From Pantoea phytobeneficialis (GTDB lineage: Bacteria; Pseudomonadota; Gammaproteobacteria; Enterobacterales; Enterobacteriaceae), in NCBI RefSeq assembly GCF_009728735.1, contig NZ_CP024637.1, positions 592,761 to 656,760 on the forward strand: DNA of 64,000 nucleotides, in the 5' to 3' direction. Position numbers and translations under genes: made by a program. Below, piece after piece: positions 8,274-17,341 of this stretch (position 1 is its first letter; each line of letters opens with the position of its first letter). The notes below the pieces were generated by a model, which saw only the letters and a list, made by a program, of their open reading frames with translations, searched no databases and was not told where the DNA came from.

Positions 8274-8810
8274 GTGAAACAAGAAAGCGCAATTTTTGCC
8301 GGTGGCTGCTTCTGGTGTACCGAAGCGATTTTCCAATCCATTGATGGCGTGATTTCGGTAGAAAGTGGCTATATCGGCGGCCATGTCGTCGCGCCCACTT
8401 ATGACCAGGTGTACAGCGATACCACCGGTCATGCCGAAGCGGTCCGCATCGTTTTCGATGCTGATACCGTCAGCTACGACGACCTGCTGGATATTCACTT
8501 CGCCACTCACGATGCCACTCAGCCCAATATCAAAGATGGCGTCGAACGTTCCCGTTACCGTTCCGCGCTGTTCCCGACCTCGGCAGCACAACGCCTCGCC
8601 GCTGAGCAGGGCATCACGCGTGCGGCAGAGGAGTTAGGCCTGCCGCTGGTGACGCAGCTGGAACCGCTAAGCGAATGGTATCCGGCAGAAGATTACCATC
8701 AAAATTTCTGGGAGAAAGAGGGCCAGGAAAACGCCTTTTGTATGATGAATATCCCGGCCAAACTGCAAAAGCTGCGGAAGAAATTTCCGAAGCAAGCGAA
8801 AGAGACTTAA
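8274..8810 (+). CDS. msrA: Peptide-methionine (S)-S-oxide reductase MsrA
   Basis: 178 residues from a GTG at 8274, with CAGGG eight bases ahead; a longer frame from 8172 would run through the aminopeptidase gene and the palindrome and was not accepted. MsrA reduces methionine-S-sulfoxide in oxidised proteins and free methionine. The catalytic motif GCFWC lies at residues 11-15, with a C-terminal cysteine in NAFCMMN as probable resolving residue. The SGYIGGHV and EDYHQNFWE blocks are typical. It follows the aminopeptidase gene, so both may be read together. Confidence 0.92.
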   Translation: MKQESAIFAGGCFWCTEAIFQSIDGVISVESGYIGGHVVAPTYDQVYSDTTGHAEAVRIVFDADTVSYDDLLDIHFATHDATQPNIKDGVERSRYRSALFPTSAAQRLAAEQGITRAAEELGLPLVTQLEPLSEWYPAEDYHQNFWEKEGQENAFCMMNIPAKLQKLRKKFPKQAKET

Positions 8811-8820
8811 TATGCATAAT

Positions 8821-8843
8821 CTGGGTGATAAATTATCACCCAG
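8821..8843. terminator. Perfect hairpin between convergent genes
   Basis: CTGGGTGATAA-A-TTATCACCCAG, a near-perfect 23-base palindrome located 10 bases past msrA and 70 bases from the end of the convergent Rhs gene. No long T-run follows on either side, so termination is likely but not certain. Confidence 0.6.
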
Positions 8844-8914
8844 ACTTATCTTAAGTCACCTGTCTGTCTGATTAAACATATCAACAATTAATGTTGATGA
8901 TGTTCTTCGGTATC

Positions 8915-10270
8915 TTATTCAAACCGTAGGAATTTACTTCTATCACTGATCATTTTCCGGTAAATAACATTCCCTTTCGTTTCCTCACCCCTTAAGTATT
9001 TTGTCACCATGAAAGGGGATTCCCCTGTAGATAACCTGGCAGCTGCCTTCTCAATTATCGAATGTTTGTATTTGGTTGCGAAAACATACGTATCTGAATA
9101 AATTAAAATATTTTTCTTTGTTATGTTCCGCAGTTCCTCTCCAAACTTTTTCGCACCGTCTGGCGTACTGCAACACGTTACTTCGAGCGTATCGTAGTCC
9201 GAGTCAAAATTCCGATGAAATCTTTTTAGATATTCATAGAACTCATCAGGTCGATATCCCATGCCATTGATCTGAGGCTCACCTGTTCCTGATAGTCCAT
9301 GAGAGGAGAAATACAATTTTCTCTTTTCCTCCCTGAGGGTATAAGTAACCGCGGGGCGCTGATCATCTCCTATACCCACAACGGTAATATCCCGAAGCCT
9401 GTAGTTTTCATCTTCAAGAGGATGAAATTCGCCGAGATAACCTTCCGCTAGTTTTCCCAATGCGTTAATTTCATTGTTCAATTCTTCTGTATTTTTCTTC
9501 TTCTCGTCCTGCTGTTGCGAGTATTTGAATACACTATCCAGCACGAAGGAAAGCCCGACTACCACACTGCCCAGAATCGCAGAACAGAATTCAAAATTTT
9601 CGAGTTCGGAACCTGACACCCATGCTGCACCCGCTAATGCATAAATCGCAAAACCCGCACCCATCACCTCCTCTTTATTAACGGTAATTCGCCCATCCTC
9701 ATCAGTGAAGGTAACCGGGTTATTCTTCACCATTCTGAAAAGATTAATTCCGTCCACCCCTCCAGCCGGGTCTGTGTTAATCCAGCGCATCATCCACGGA
9801 GCGTAATAACGGTAGCGGTAGTAAAGTAATCCGGTAATATCGCGTTCTTTAGCAGCATAGCGCAGGGTTTTGTAATGGGACGTTATTTGCCTTGCTGTTG
9901 CCAAAAGAGATGTCCCACCAAATGGATAATAGTGTTCCCGACTGATTATATTCCCCTCTCCATCCAGCTCAAACCGGATGTTTTCACTACGATCGGCAAG
10001 AGAAAAGCGTGGTTGATAAATATCGACACCTTCAGGCTTGCCCCGCTGCCAGTGCAAAATACGCACACCTTTGAGCGTAATGACACGCAGATCTTCGTTC
10101 ATCTGAGAAGTCATATTGGTCGTACGTAATTCCAGCCCCGTAAGGTAACGTACTTGTTGCTGGTGCATACCCTGTTTTATTGGCTGACAGGTTGACTTTG
10201 TGACACGTTGACCTGCACAGACGTAGCGGTAACGCTCACAGCTATTGTTTAACGCTGAAGCTTCTTTCAT
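8915..10270 (-). CDS. Orphan Rhs/TccC-type tip with C-terminal putative toxin domain
   Basis: 451 residues, far shorter than full Rhs or TccC proteins (900-1500). Residues 14-170 match the last YD repeats of TccC-like insecticidal-toxin components (RYRYVCAGQRV, VRYLTGLELRT, YYPFGGTSLL, GLLYYRYRYY). The Rhs core end is INTDPAGGVDGINLFRMVKN (164-183). The variable part begins after about residue 192. It has two hydrophobic stretches (203-246), a charged coiled segment (250-275), and a terminal domain with SSHG (H324) and TCCS (C366/C367). This spacing recalls clan-CD cysteine peptidases such as the MARTX/TcdB autoprotease (C80), which is inference only. An in-frame stop lies just upstream of the ATG, and GAGG precedes it. 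Lower G+C than its neighbours suggests transfer. No immunity gene follows. Confidence 0.75.
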   Translation of the reverse strand: MKEASALNNSCERYRYVCAGQRVTKSTCQPIKQGMHQQQVRYLTGLELRTTNMTSQMNEDLRVITLKGVRILHWQRGKPEGVDIYQPRFSLADRSENIRFELDGEGNIISREHYYPFGGTSLLATARQITSHYKTLRYAAKERDITGLLYYRYRYYAPWMMRWINTDPAGGVDGINLFRMVKNNPVTFTDEDGRITVNKEEVMGAGFAIYALAGAAWVSGSELENFEFCSAILGSVVVGLSFVLDSVFKYSQQQDEKKKNTEELNNEINALGKLAEGYLGEFHPLEDENYRLRDITVVGIGDDQRPAVTYTLREEKRKLYFSSHGLSGTGEPQINGMGYRPDEFYEYLKRFHRNFDSDYDTLEVTCCSTPDGAKKFGEELRNITKKNILIYSDTYVFATKYKHSIIEKAAARLSTGESPFMVTKYLRGEETKGNVIYRKMISDRSKFLRFE

Positions 10271-10334
10271 CGCAATAATTCCTCACTGGAGTCATCGCTT
10301 CACGTTAAGCGCACCGCCGTCCGGCAAATAGTAG

Positions 10335-11252
10335 TTAGCGATGTTGTTGCGGCGTCATCTCCTCAATCACCGCAGTGATGCGTTGAATCACCTGTTGTGC
10401 CGCACGCGACAGCTGACGAGAGGGGGCGGTACACAGCGCCAGCGTCAACGGGCGTAGCACGCTATTTTTCAGCGGCACGAAACACAGTTGTTGCTCCTCC
10501 ACCTCACTCATCACATCCAGCAGGCTGAGGACACAGATGCCAGTGCCCTGCGCCACCAGACTGCGGATCAGACGGATATCATTGCAGGCGATGATATTAT
10601 CCGGTGCCATACCCTGTTTGCGATACAGCGCCGCGACACGTTCGTGCACCACCAGCGACTCGCCGGGAATGATATGTCGTTCGCCACTTAACTCGCTCAG
10701 GGATAACGCGTTGCGGCCACTCAGCGCGTGTTGTGGCGGCAGGACCACCCCCATCTCCAGCTCGGCAAAGGCCAGCACATCCAGACCGCTCTGCCCGGCC
10801 GGGTCGAGAATCAAACCAAAATCAATTTCCGACTGGCGGATCCGCTGGCTGATGGCATGGCTGTTGTCGACCGTCAGCTCCAGCCGCAGCCATTGATGCT
10901 GGCGGGCAATATCCGCCAGCGCATCGGCCACCTTGCCTTTGGTCAATGACTGCACCAGCCCGGCACTGACATTGCCGCGTTTCAGGCCCTGGATATCATC
11001 GAAACGCTGGCGGGTGACGCGAAACTCACGTTGCCAGCGCATCACATCGTCATACAACAGTTCTCCAGCTGTCGTCATGCGCAAGCCGTCGGGCAAGCGT
11101 TCAAACAATGCCGTACCGAAACTCTCCTCGGCCTGCAAAATTTGCCGGTTAATGGCGGATGCCGAGACGTGCAGCTTCTCCGCCGCCTTACGCAAACTGC
11201 CGCTACGCGCCACCTCAGCAAAATAAACGGCAAATCGGGAAAATGGACTCAT
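10335..11252 (-). CDS. LysR-family regulator of the adjacent Rieske oxygenase operon
   Basis: 305 residues. The helix-turn-helix is SGSLRKAAEKLHVSASAINR (about 17-36), followed by a LysR effector domain. The gene is divergent from the Rieske oxygenase gene, with 127 bases between starts, the classical layout for a LysR activator. The inducer is unknown and is probably the aromatic or amine substrate of the oxygenase. Confidence 0.85.
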   Translation of the reverse strand: MSPFSRFAVYFAEVARSGSLRKAAEKLHVSASAINRQILQAEESFGTALFERLPDGLRMTTAGELLYDDVMRWQREFRVTRQRFDDIQGLKRGNVSAGLVQSLTKGKVADALADIARQHQWLRLELTVDNSHAISQRIRQSEIDFGLILDPAGQSGLDVLAFAELEMGVVLPPQHALSGRNALSLSELSGERHIIPGESLVVHERVAALYRKQGMAPDNIIACNDIRLIRSLVAQGTGICVLSLLDVMSEVEEQQLCFVPLKNSVLRPLTLALCTAPSRQLSRAAQQVIQRITAVIEEMTPQQHR

Positions 11253-11379
11253 GGTTCACCTGTACAGTTTTTTGCAACACATAATTGAATTAATGCTGAT
11301 GGATTTGTACAGGCCTGATTATTCACAATGACCAGACAAAAATGAAGAGTTTATTGTGAGCTACTGACAGGACATCGCT

Positions 11380-12411
11380 ATGAATACCCTCACCCCACCC
11401 GCCCACTGTACATTTGAACCCGATGACTGGTTGCGCCTGGCTCGCCAGTGGCACCCGGTTGCCCGCTCCTGCGACGTTACCGGTGCCCCCACCAAAGCGG
11501 TGCTGTTGGATGAGCAATTGGTGGTCTATCGCATCAAAGGCCAGGCCGTGGTGGCGCGTGATGTGTGTCCACACCGTGGCGTCCCCTTAACCCTCGGTTT
11601 TCATGACGAAGAGGGGGTGGTTTGTCCCTATCACGGCCTGCGGTTTGGTGAAGGTGGCAAATGCAACCGTATCCCCTCCAGTCCTGGCCAGCCCATCCCC
11701 GCCAAACTGAATCTGATCAACTATCAGGTGGAGGAGCGTTATGGTCTGATTTGGGTATGCATGGCACCGGATGCTGACAACCCATCACCTTTGCCGGTAA
11801 TGCCGCACTGGGACGATGCCGGATTCCAGCAAATCAACTGTCCAGGCTTTGATGTGAACGGTTTCGCCGGCCGCCAGGTGGAAGGTTTTCTCGACGTCGC
11901 CCATTTCGCGTGGGTCCACACCGAGACTTTCGCCGATGCCACTAATCAGGTCGTACCGCCCTACAATCCGGTTGAAACCGCTTACGGTTTCGCGGTGGAT
12001 TACTGGAGCTCGGTCAGTAATTTCGCCGCCGACAGCGGCCAGCAGGCACCGGAAGGGTTTGAATGGCTGCGCCATTTTGAGATGCACCTGCCTTTTACCG
12101 CCACGCTGACCATTCATTTCCCTGGCGAGGCCCGACTGGTGATCATGAACGCGGCATCACCGGTTTCGGCACGTAAAACCCGGATGTTTGCTCCCATCGC
12201 CCGCAACTTTGATCTGCATATCCCGGTAGAAGATGTGCATGCCTTTAACCAGCGAGTGTTTGAGGAAGACCGGTTGATGGTGGAAACCCAGATGCCGGAG
12301 CGCCTGCCACTCGACCTGGCGCTCGAAGCCCATATCCCGGCTGACCGCAGTTCCATTGCCTATCGTCGTGGCCTGAAACGTATGGGCTTCGGTGAATTTT
12401 TCCTGGTGTAA
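11380..12411 (+). CDS. Rieske non-heme iron oxygenase, VanA-like terminal component
   Basis: 343 residues. It has an N-terminal Rieske [2Fe-2S] site, C63-x-H65 and C82-x2-H85 (CPHRG and CPYHG), and a mononuclear iron site matching E168-x3-D172-x2-H175-x4-H180. Such enzymes hydroxylate or O/N-demethylate small aromatic or related compounds using electrons from a reductase. Length and partner gene fit the vanillate O-demethylase/dicamba/methylxanthine demethylase group. The substrate cannot be read from the sequence, so no gene symbol is given. The reductase gene follows after 11 bases. Confidence 0.85.
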   Translation: MNTLTPPAHCTFEPDDWLRLARQWHPVARSCDVTGAPTKAVLLDEQLVVYRIKGQAVVARDVCPHRGVPLTLGFHDEEGVVCPYHGLRFGEGGKCNRIPSSPGQPIPAKLNLINYQVEERYGLIWVCMAPDADNPSPLPVMPHWDDAGFQQINCPGFDVNGFAGRQVEGFLDVAHFAWVHTETFADATNQVVPPYNPVETAYGFAVDYWSSVSNFAADSGQQAPEGFEWLRHFEMHLPFTATLTIHFPGEARLVIMNAASPVSARKTRMFAPIARNFDLHIPVEDVHAFNQRVFEEDRLMVETQMPERLPLDLALEAHIPADRSSIAYRRGLKRMGFGEFFLV

Positions 12412-12422
12412 CGGGGGCAACG

Positions 12423-13388
12423 ATGAGCACAACATTACAGGTGGTGGTGGACGGGATGTTCCGCCAGGGCCGGCACAACCTCGCCGTTAACCTGGTCGCG
12501 GAAAATGGTCAGCCGTTACCGTGCTGGCAACCCGGCGCGCATATCGATGTTCATCTGCGCGAGGGATTGGTGCGCCAATATTCCCTTACCGGACAGAGTG
12601 ACAACACCCGTCATTATCAGATTTGTATTGCGCGCGATCAGCAGTCACGCGGTGGATCGCGTTATGTCCATGAGATGCTGCGCCCCGGTCAGGTCCTCCG
12701 CATCTCGCCGCCGCGCAATCTGTTTCCCATGCAACTCGCCGGAAAAGTGATCCTGATGGCAGCCGGTATTGGCATTACGCCGTTGTATGCGATGGCAGAA
12801 GCGCTGGAAGCGGCGGGCGTGCCCTTCGTGCTGCACTATTATGTGAAACAACGTGGCGACGAGGCGTTTCTGCCCGAGCTATCCAAACCCTTCCAACATG
12901 GTTTTTGTGAAATCTGGCACAGCAGCGAAGGCCGCAGCCCACGCAGTCATGCGCCGGCAGAGTTGCTTGATCCGGCAGAAGATACCCATCTTTATCTGTG
13001 CGGCCCGGCGGGTTTTATGAGCCATATCCGCGCCACCGCAATCCGTCACGGTTGGCAAGAGCAGCATATTCACACTGAAGCCTTTAAGCCGCTGTCGGCT
13101 GTCGCTGCACAGGATGAAGCAGGTTTCACCGTCACCCTCGCCTCTACCGGGCAGCAATGGCCGGTCGCACCCGGACAGACCATCGCCACGGTGCTACTGG
13201 AAAACGGCGTCGATGTGCCGCTTTCCTGCGAGATGGGCATGTGCGGAGCCTGTCTGACCCGTGTCACTGAAGGCGAGATCGATCATCGCGATACCGTGCA
13301 ATCCGCGGCAGAAAAATCTGCGCCGGAACAATATATCGCATTGTGCTGCTCACGCAGTTTGTCGCGCAATCTGGTGATCGAACTTTAA
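12423..13388 (+). CDS. VanB-like oxygenase reductase (FMN, NAD, plant-type [2Fe-2S])
   Basis: 321 residues, a phthalate-dioxygenase-reductase type protein. The FMN site is RQYSLTG (51-57). The nucleotide-binding parts are GIGITP (115-120) and CGPAGFM (193-199). The C-terminal ferredoxin domain has C269, C274, C277 and C308 or C309. It passes electrons from NAD(P)H to the Rieske oxygenase encoded just upstream, and the pair forms a complete two-component monooxygenase. Its stop overlaps the stop of the convergent LysE-type gene by four bases. Confidence 0.88.
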   Translation: MSTTLQVVVDGMFRQGRHNLAVNLVAENGQPLPCWQPGAHIDVHLREGLVRQYSLTGQSDNTRHYQICIARDQQSRGGSRYVHEMLRPGQVLRISPPRNLFPMQLAGKVILMAAGIGITPLYAMAEALEAAGVPFVLHYYVKQRGDEAFLPELSKPFQHGFCEIWHSSEGRSPRSHAPAELLDPAEDTHLYLCGPAGFMSHIRATAIRHGWQEQHIHTEAFKPLSAVAAQDEAGFTVTLASTGQQWPVAPGQTIATVLLENGVDVPLSCEMGMCGACLTRVTEGEIDHRDTVQSAAEKSAPEQYIALCCSRSLSRNLVIEL

Positions 13389-13987
13389 AACAGTTCGCGC
13401 AGGTTATACCCCGCCCCCACCAGCGCCATCAGCAGCAGCAGGTATTGGGAAACCATTGCCAATTGATGCTGCTGAACGCCATTGACCCAGCGCCGCACCG
13501 CGAGGATATAACAGGCCATGACGCAGAAATCGAAGGCTATCCACAGCAGCGAGAGCAACAGCAGGCTGGTGCTGAGGTGTGGCGTAACGGCAATGAACTG
13601 GGGAAACAAGGCAGCAAAAAACAGGATATCTTTCGGATTCGAAAAGCCCACCAGAAAACCCTGCACTATCCCGCCCTGCTGCATTGGCGCGACATGCTGT
13701 GCCGGTACCGTCCTCAAGCCTCGCCAGGCACCGTAGCCGATATAAAGACACCCGACCAACGCGGCAATGCGCAAGCTCAGCTGACTGATGGTGACCAACC
13801 CAACCAGCATCAAGACTGCCAGTGCAATCAACACCAGCGACGCACCGTGGGTGCCTAGCACCGTGTTAAACGCGCGTCGGCTACCGTGACGGGCGGCGGT
13901 GCCGGTCACCAGCGCCACCACCGGACCCGGCGTGGCTAATAAGACGAAGATGGAAAACAGATAAGTACACAGTAATGGCAGATTCAT
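13385..13987 (-). CDS. LysE-family amino-acid/metabolite exporter
   Basis: About 200 residues from the ATG at 13987 (MNLPLLCTYLF); the frame extends upstream to 14098 but that part looks non-coding. There are six hydrophobic segments, and the N-terminal LLATPGPVVALV and the GFSNPKDILFFAALFPQF block are typical of LysE/RhtB exporters. No clear ribosome site is seen. It is divergent from a GcvA-like LysR gene, probably its regulator. Exported substrates in this family are amino acids or homoserine-lactone-like compounds. Confidence 0.85.
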   Translation of the reverse strand: MNLPLLCTYLFSIFVLLATPGPVVALVTGTAARHGSRRAFNTVLGTHGASLVLIALAVLMLVGLVTISQLSLRIAALVGCLYIGYGAWRGLRTVPAQHVAPMQQGGIVQGFLVGFSNPKDILFFAALFPQFIAVTPHLSTSLLLLSLLWIAFDFCVMACYILAVRRWVNGVQQHQLAMVSQYLLLLMALVGAGYNLRELF

Positions 13988-14084
13988 GGTGGTTATTAAC
14001 AGAGAAATCAGACCGTCAGTATCGCCAGCCACAACGCAGTTGAAAAACGCATTAAACTGCCGTTGAATGTGAGTTTTACTCAAT

Positions 14085-15011
14085 ATGGCAAAACCCATGT
14101 CACTTCCTCCTCTTTATGCGCTACGGGCTTTTGCCTGCGCCGCCCAATACGGTTCCTTTAGTCAGGCGGCGACGGTGCTGCACGTCACACCGGGTGCTAT
14201 CAGTCGACATATCCGCACGCTGGAAACGTTGTTTGGCTGCGAACTGTTTATTCGTCGGGGACCTAAAGTGGAGGTCAGCGCCGCAGGCCGCGTGCTGGCG
14301 ACACAACTACAATCAGGATTCGACAGCCTCGAACGCGCCTGTGCCGCCTTTAGCCAACAAAGTAAAAACCTGCGCCTGAAGGCCCCCTCGACCTTGACCA
14401 TGCGCTGGTTGCTGGATGTGTTACAGGCATTTCGTGAGAAAAACTCAACACCTGAAGTGGCAATCTCCAGCGTCTGGATGGCAACAGACAGTGTCGATTT
14501 CAGTCGTGAACCTTTTGATTGCGCGATTTTATTGGGTAACGGCGATTTTGGCCCCGGCACCGAGAGTCACCTGTTATTTAAAGAGTGGCTGATTCCTGTC
14601 TGTTCCCCCGCTCTGAAACCGCAGGCACAGCAGGATCTCGCAAGCTGCGAACTGATTCACCCCACCGCTGACCGGCGGGACTGGCAGCGCTGGTTAAGGG
14701 GAGTCGGACTGACGCCGGGCGCGAACCTTTGGCAGGGCAAAGTCTTCGACACGCTGGAGCAAGGCAATATGGCCGCAATCAGTGGTCACGGTATCTCGGT
14801 TGGGGATCTGTTGCTGAGTCTGAATGCGCTGCGCGACGGACTGCTGACGCTTCCTTTTCCCCAGGCGGTGGCAACCGGCGACGGTTATTATTTTGTCTGG
14901 CCGGCCAACGCCCCGTTTAGCGCCGCACGCGACACGCTACTGAGCTGGTTGCGTGATCATCTTCCCGCCCTGCCAACAACCGGAATCGATGGGTTAATAC
15001 TGATGAAATAA
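14085..15011 (+). CDS. LysR-family regulator, GcvA-like
   Basis: 308 residues (304 if the second ATG at 14097 is used). The N-terminal LPPLYALRAFACAAQYGSFS and the ATVLHVTPGAISRHIRTLE helix-turn-helix place it in the GcvA/AmpR-like branch of LysR proteins. The short gap to the divergent LysE exporter gene suggests it controls that exporter. The effector domain shows no unusual feature. Confidence 0.82.
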   Translation: MAKPMSLPPLYALRAFACAAQYGSFSQAATVLHVTPGAISRHIRTLETLFGCELFIRRGPKVEVSAAGRVLATQLQSGFDSLERACAAFSQQSKNLRLKAPSTLTMRWLLDVLQAFREKNSTPEVAISSVWMATDSVDFSREPFDCAILLGNGDFGPGTESHLLFKEWLIPVCSPALKPQAQQDLASCELIHPTADRRDWQRWLRGVGLTPGANLWQGKVFDTLEQGNMAAISGHGISVGDLLLSLNALRDGLLTLPFPQAVATGDGYYFVWPANAPFSAARDTLLSWLRDHLPALPTTGIDGLILMK

Positions 15012-15266
15012 CCGACTCCTGGATGGGATATAACAGCACATGCCCTATTCTCCACAATGAAAATAGATAGCAACCTAACGAATATAAATAAGCCCGAGAT
15101 ATCATATTAATTATTTATTTCTTACATGAACAAAACGGCAAAAATGCCAACTTAGGATTATTCTTAGTTTGCCTTAATTAAAATTACCGCTACAGTTATT
15201 CTTGCTTCCTGATGTGAGAAGAAGCGCGCTCTGTTAATCGGCAAATACATCGAAGAGGAATAAACA

Positions 15267-15431
15267 ATGACGCAACGTCGTGGTGGTTCAGGTAACTTTG
15301 CAGAAGATAAGCAACGCGCGGCTGAAGCGGGTCGCAAAGGTGGTCAGATGAGTGGTGGGAATTTCCGCAATGACCCGGAGCGTGCCATCGAAGCCGGTCG
15401 AAAAGGAGGAAAAATCAGTCGCCGCAAGTAA
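15267..15431 (+). CDS. yciG: YciG-like KGG-motif stress protein
   Basis: A 54-residue hydrophilic protein with a start preceded by GAGGAA. It has two copies of the KGG motif: GGSGNFAEDKQRAAEAGRKG and GGNFRNDPERAIEAGRKGG, very close to E. coli YciG/YmdF. These small proteins belong to the general stress (sigma-S) response; YciG has been linked to motility under stress. No partner gene (yciF/yciE) is seen nearby. Confidence 0.85.
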   Translation: MTQRRGGSGNFAEDKQRAAEAGRKGGQMSGGNFRNDPERAIEAGRKGGKISRRK

Positions 15432-15799
15432 AGCAAACGCTCAGATATTCCATATTCAATCTATTTTTGCGGTAACGCATATCCTGACCATCGCCTGTTC
15501 GACGTCGGGAGGTGTTTTTATTACCCGCAAACACCAGGCTATTTCCCTACCATCTTATACAATCAGTCGATTTAATTTGTACAGGGTTATATTTCTTGTA
15601 CAAATTAAATCTGCGCTATATATATTTATTCCGGCGTTCTGGAATATCCGCTGAATACCCTAACTTAATAATAAATCATGATTTATTGCATCTTTGATGC
15701 TACTTTATGTTGCAAGCCCCAGGTGTCTGCGCCCTGGTGATTGCAGAAGATCTATACAATGCGCGATAAATCGCCCCGCCTCATAAAAGGAGCAGCACG
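15432..15799. other. Non-coding AT-rich stretch with a long hairpin
   Basis: No supported gene. It contains a 14-base perfect inverted repeat (15569-15611) and a degenerate half copy of the genome repeat (GCGCGATAAATCG near 15761). The OsmC ribosome site AGGAG lies at the right end. Confidence 0.5.
15569..15611. repeat. Inverted repeat with 14-base perfect arms
   Basis: GATTTAATTTGTAC and GTACAAATTAAATC are exact reverse complements separated by 15 bases. The arms are AT-rich, unlike the GC-rich repeat family of this window. It may be a transcript hairpin or a protein-binding site; there is no T-run to make it a terminator. Confidence 0.75.
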
Positions 15800-16261
15800 A
15801 TGGCAGCACGGGAACATCATTATCAGGTGACGGTTCGCTGGACCGGCAATCGCGGTGACGGCACCGCCAGCTATACCGCTTATGATCGCAATGGCGAATT
15901 GCTGGCAAACGGCAAACCCACCTTGCCCCTCAGCGCCGATCCCGCGTTTCGTGGCGATGCCAGCCGCTGGAACCCGGAAGAGCTGTTGCTCGCCGCCGCG
16001 TCTGCGTGTCATAAGTTGTGGTATTTGCATCTGTGCGCCGATGCCGGGATTAACGTGGAAAGTTACGAAGATGCCGCTGAAGGCACTATGGTGGAAGGTG
16101 TGCGCGGTCGGTTTACGCAAATCACCCTGAAACCGCGCATCACCTTGCGCAACCCGGCAGATGCCGAGCGCGCAAGAGAACTGCATCATCAGGCGCATGA
16201 GGCCTGTTATATCGCTAACTCACTTAACTTTCCGGTAAGCTGCGAACCCCGCTTCGCATAA
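15800..16261 (+). CDS. OsmC/Ohr-family peroxiredoxin-like protein
   Basis: 153 residues with the two reactive cysteines of the OsmC family, C70 (SACHKLWY) and C136 (EACYIANSLN). These proteins reduce organic hydroperoxides in the cytoplasm with dithiol donors. The sequence around C70 fits the YhfA/OsmC-like branch better than Ohr. A clean AGGAG precedes the ATG. It is convergent with a diguanylate cyclase gene, 3 bases apart. Confidence 0.87.
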   Translation: MAAREHHYQVTVRWTGNRGDGTASYTAYDRNGELLANGKPTLPLSADPAFRGDASRWNPEELLLAAASACHKLWYLHLCADAGINVESYEDAAEGTMVEGVRGRFTQITLKPRITLRNPADAERARELHHQAHEACYIANSLNFPVSCEPRFA

Positions 16262-16264
16262 ACG

Positions 16265-17341
16265 TCAGGCCGCGCCGGCCAGTACGGGTTGCCACAACCG
16301 CACCCCGTTACGTCCGGCGCGTTTCACTTCATACAGAGCTTCATCAGCATGACGCAGCCAGTAGCCAAGTGACTCCGCACCGGCTGCTGCTGCGATGCCA
16401 ATACTCACTGAACAACTGAAATCCGGCGAGGCCGGCAAACGCAGTTGCGCAATTTTCTCTTTCAACCGTTCCGCCAGCAGCACCACGGATTCATCACAGG
16501 AATGATGCACAATCACCCCCAACTCATCGCCGCCAAAGCGGGCGGGGATATCCTGGATGCCGACATAGTTGCGCAATAACGCGGAGATCTCCGCCAGCAA
16601 AAAATCGCCCGCTTCATGGCCCCAGGTGTCGTTAACCGCTTTGAAATTATCGACATCAATCAGCAGCAGATATGCGCTGCTGTCACCACGACGGGTGCTG
16701 AGAAATTCACTCTCCAGCCGCCGTTCAAACAGACGCCGGTTGGGGATTTCCAGCCCAGGATCCATCAGCGCGATACGTTCCAGTTCGCGATTGCGTTTGC
16801 GCAACTGCCAGGTGAGGTTGTACGACGCAACGCTGAGCGCCAGCATATAAATCGTTGCCAGCGGCAGCGTCAGCCAGACAGTTTGCGTGCTGAAGGTGGG
16901 CCGGAAGCCAGTGCCATCCACCAGCCAGACCATCATAAAGGTACAAAAGAAGGCCTGAAGCGCGGCAATCAGTTGCGCACTGCCTCCCGCCGCATAACGA
17001 TCCGAGGCCAGCACCGCCATAATAATAAACGAGGGCATGGGGCTGAGCCCCATCAGCGCGACCCAGGCCCCGCCAAAGGCCGCGTCCAGTGTCAAATTAC
17101 GCCGCTCGGTGGCGGTGGAATCTACAGCGTGCAACGCCAGACGATACGCGATCCACGGCCAGATAAATGCGTTGGTAAACAGCAGACCGCACAGCTCAAG
17201 GCTACGGTTCATTTCCATCAACACGGAAAGAATAGGGAAGAAACACAAGATCGTGCCGAGCTGGCGCATTAAAAACATGCGGCGAACGAAGCGCACCGAA
17301 CGACGCTTCAGGTGATTATCATCAGGTGAGTAGTAATTCAT
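16265..17341 (-). CDS. MASE2-GGDEF diguanylate cyclase, AdrA/DgcC-like
   Basis: 358 residues. Residues 12-175 form a MASE2 membrane sensor with several transmembrane segments (RRSVRFVRRMFLMRQLGTIL, FTNAFIWPWIAYRLA), followed by a GGDEF domain. The active site reads RFGGDEL (268-274), with D229 in LLIDVD. It should make c-di-GMP from two GTP. The usual inhibitory RxxD site before the loop is GIQD here, so product feedback through that site is probably missing. The organisation resembles AdrA (DgcC), which switches on cellulose synthesis. It opposes in function the EAL protein at 4476. Confidence 0.88.
   Translation of the reverse strand: MNYYSPDDNHLKRRSVRFVRRMFLMRQLGTILCFFPILSVLMEMNRSLELCGLLFTNAFIWPWIAYRLALHAVDSTATERRNLTLDAAFGGAWVALMGLSPMPSFIIMAVLASDRYAAGGSAQLIAALQAFFCTFMMVWLVDGTGFRPTFSTQTVWLTLPLATIYMLALSVASYNLTWQLRKRNRELERIALMDPGLEIPNRRLFERRLESEFLSTRRGDSSAYLLLIDVDNFKAVNDTWGHEAGDFLLAEISALLRNYVGIQDIPARFGGDELGVIVHHSCDESVVLLAERLKEKIAQLRLPASPDFSCSVSIGIAAAAGAESLGYWLRHADEALYEVKRAGRNGVRLWQPVLAGAA

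Noticed and set aside
15352..15654. 100-codon open frame overlapping the YciG-like gene
   Set aside because: It overlaps yciG in another frame and runs through the long hairpin; no ribosome site or family resemblance.
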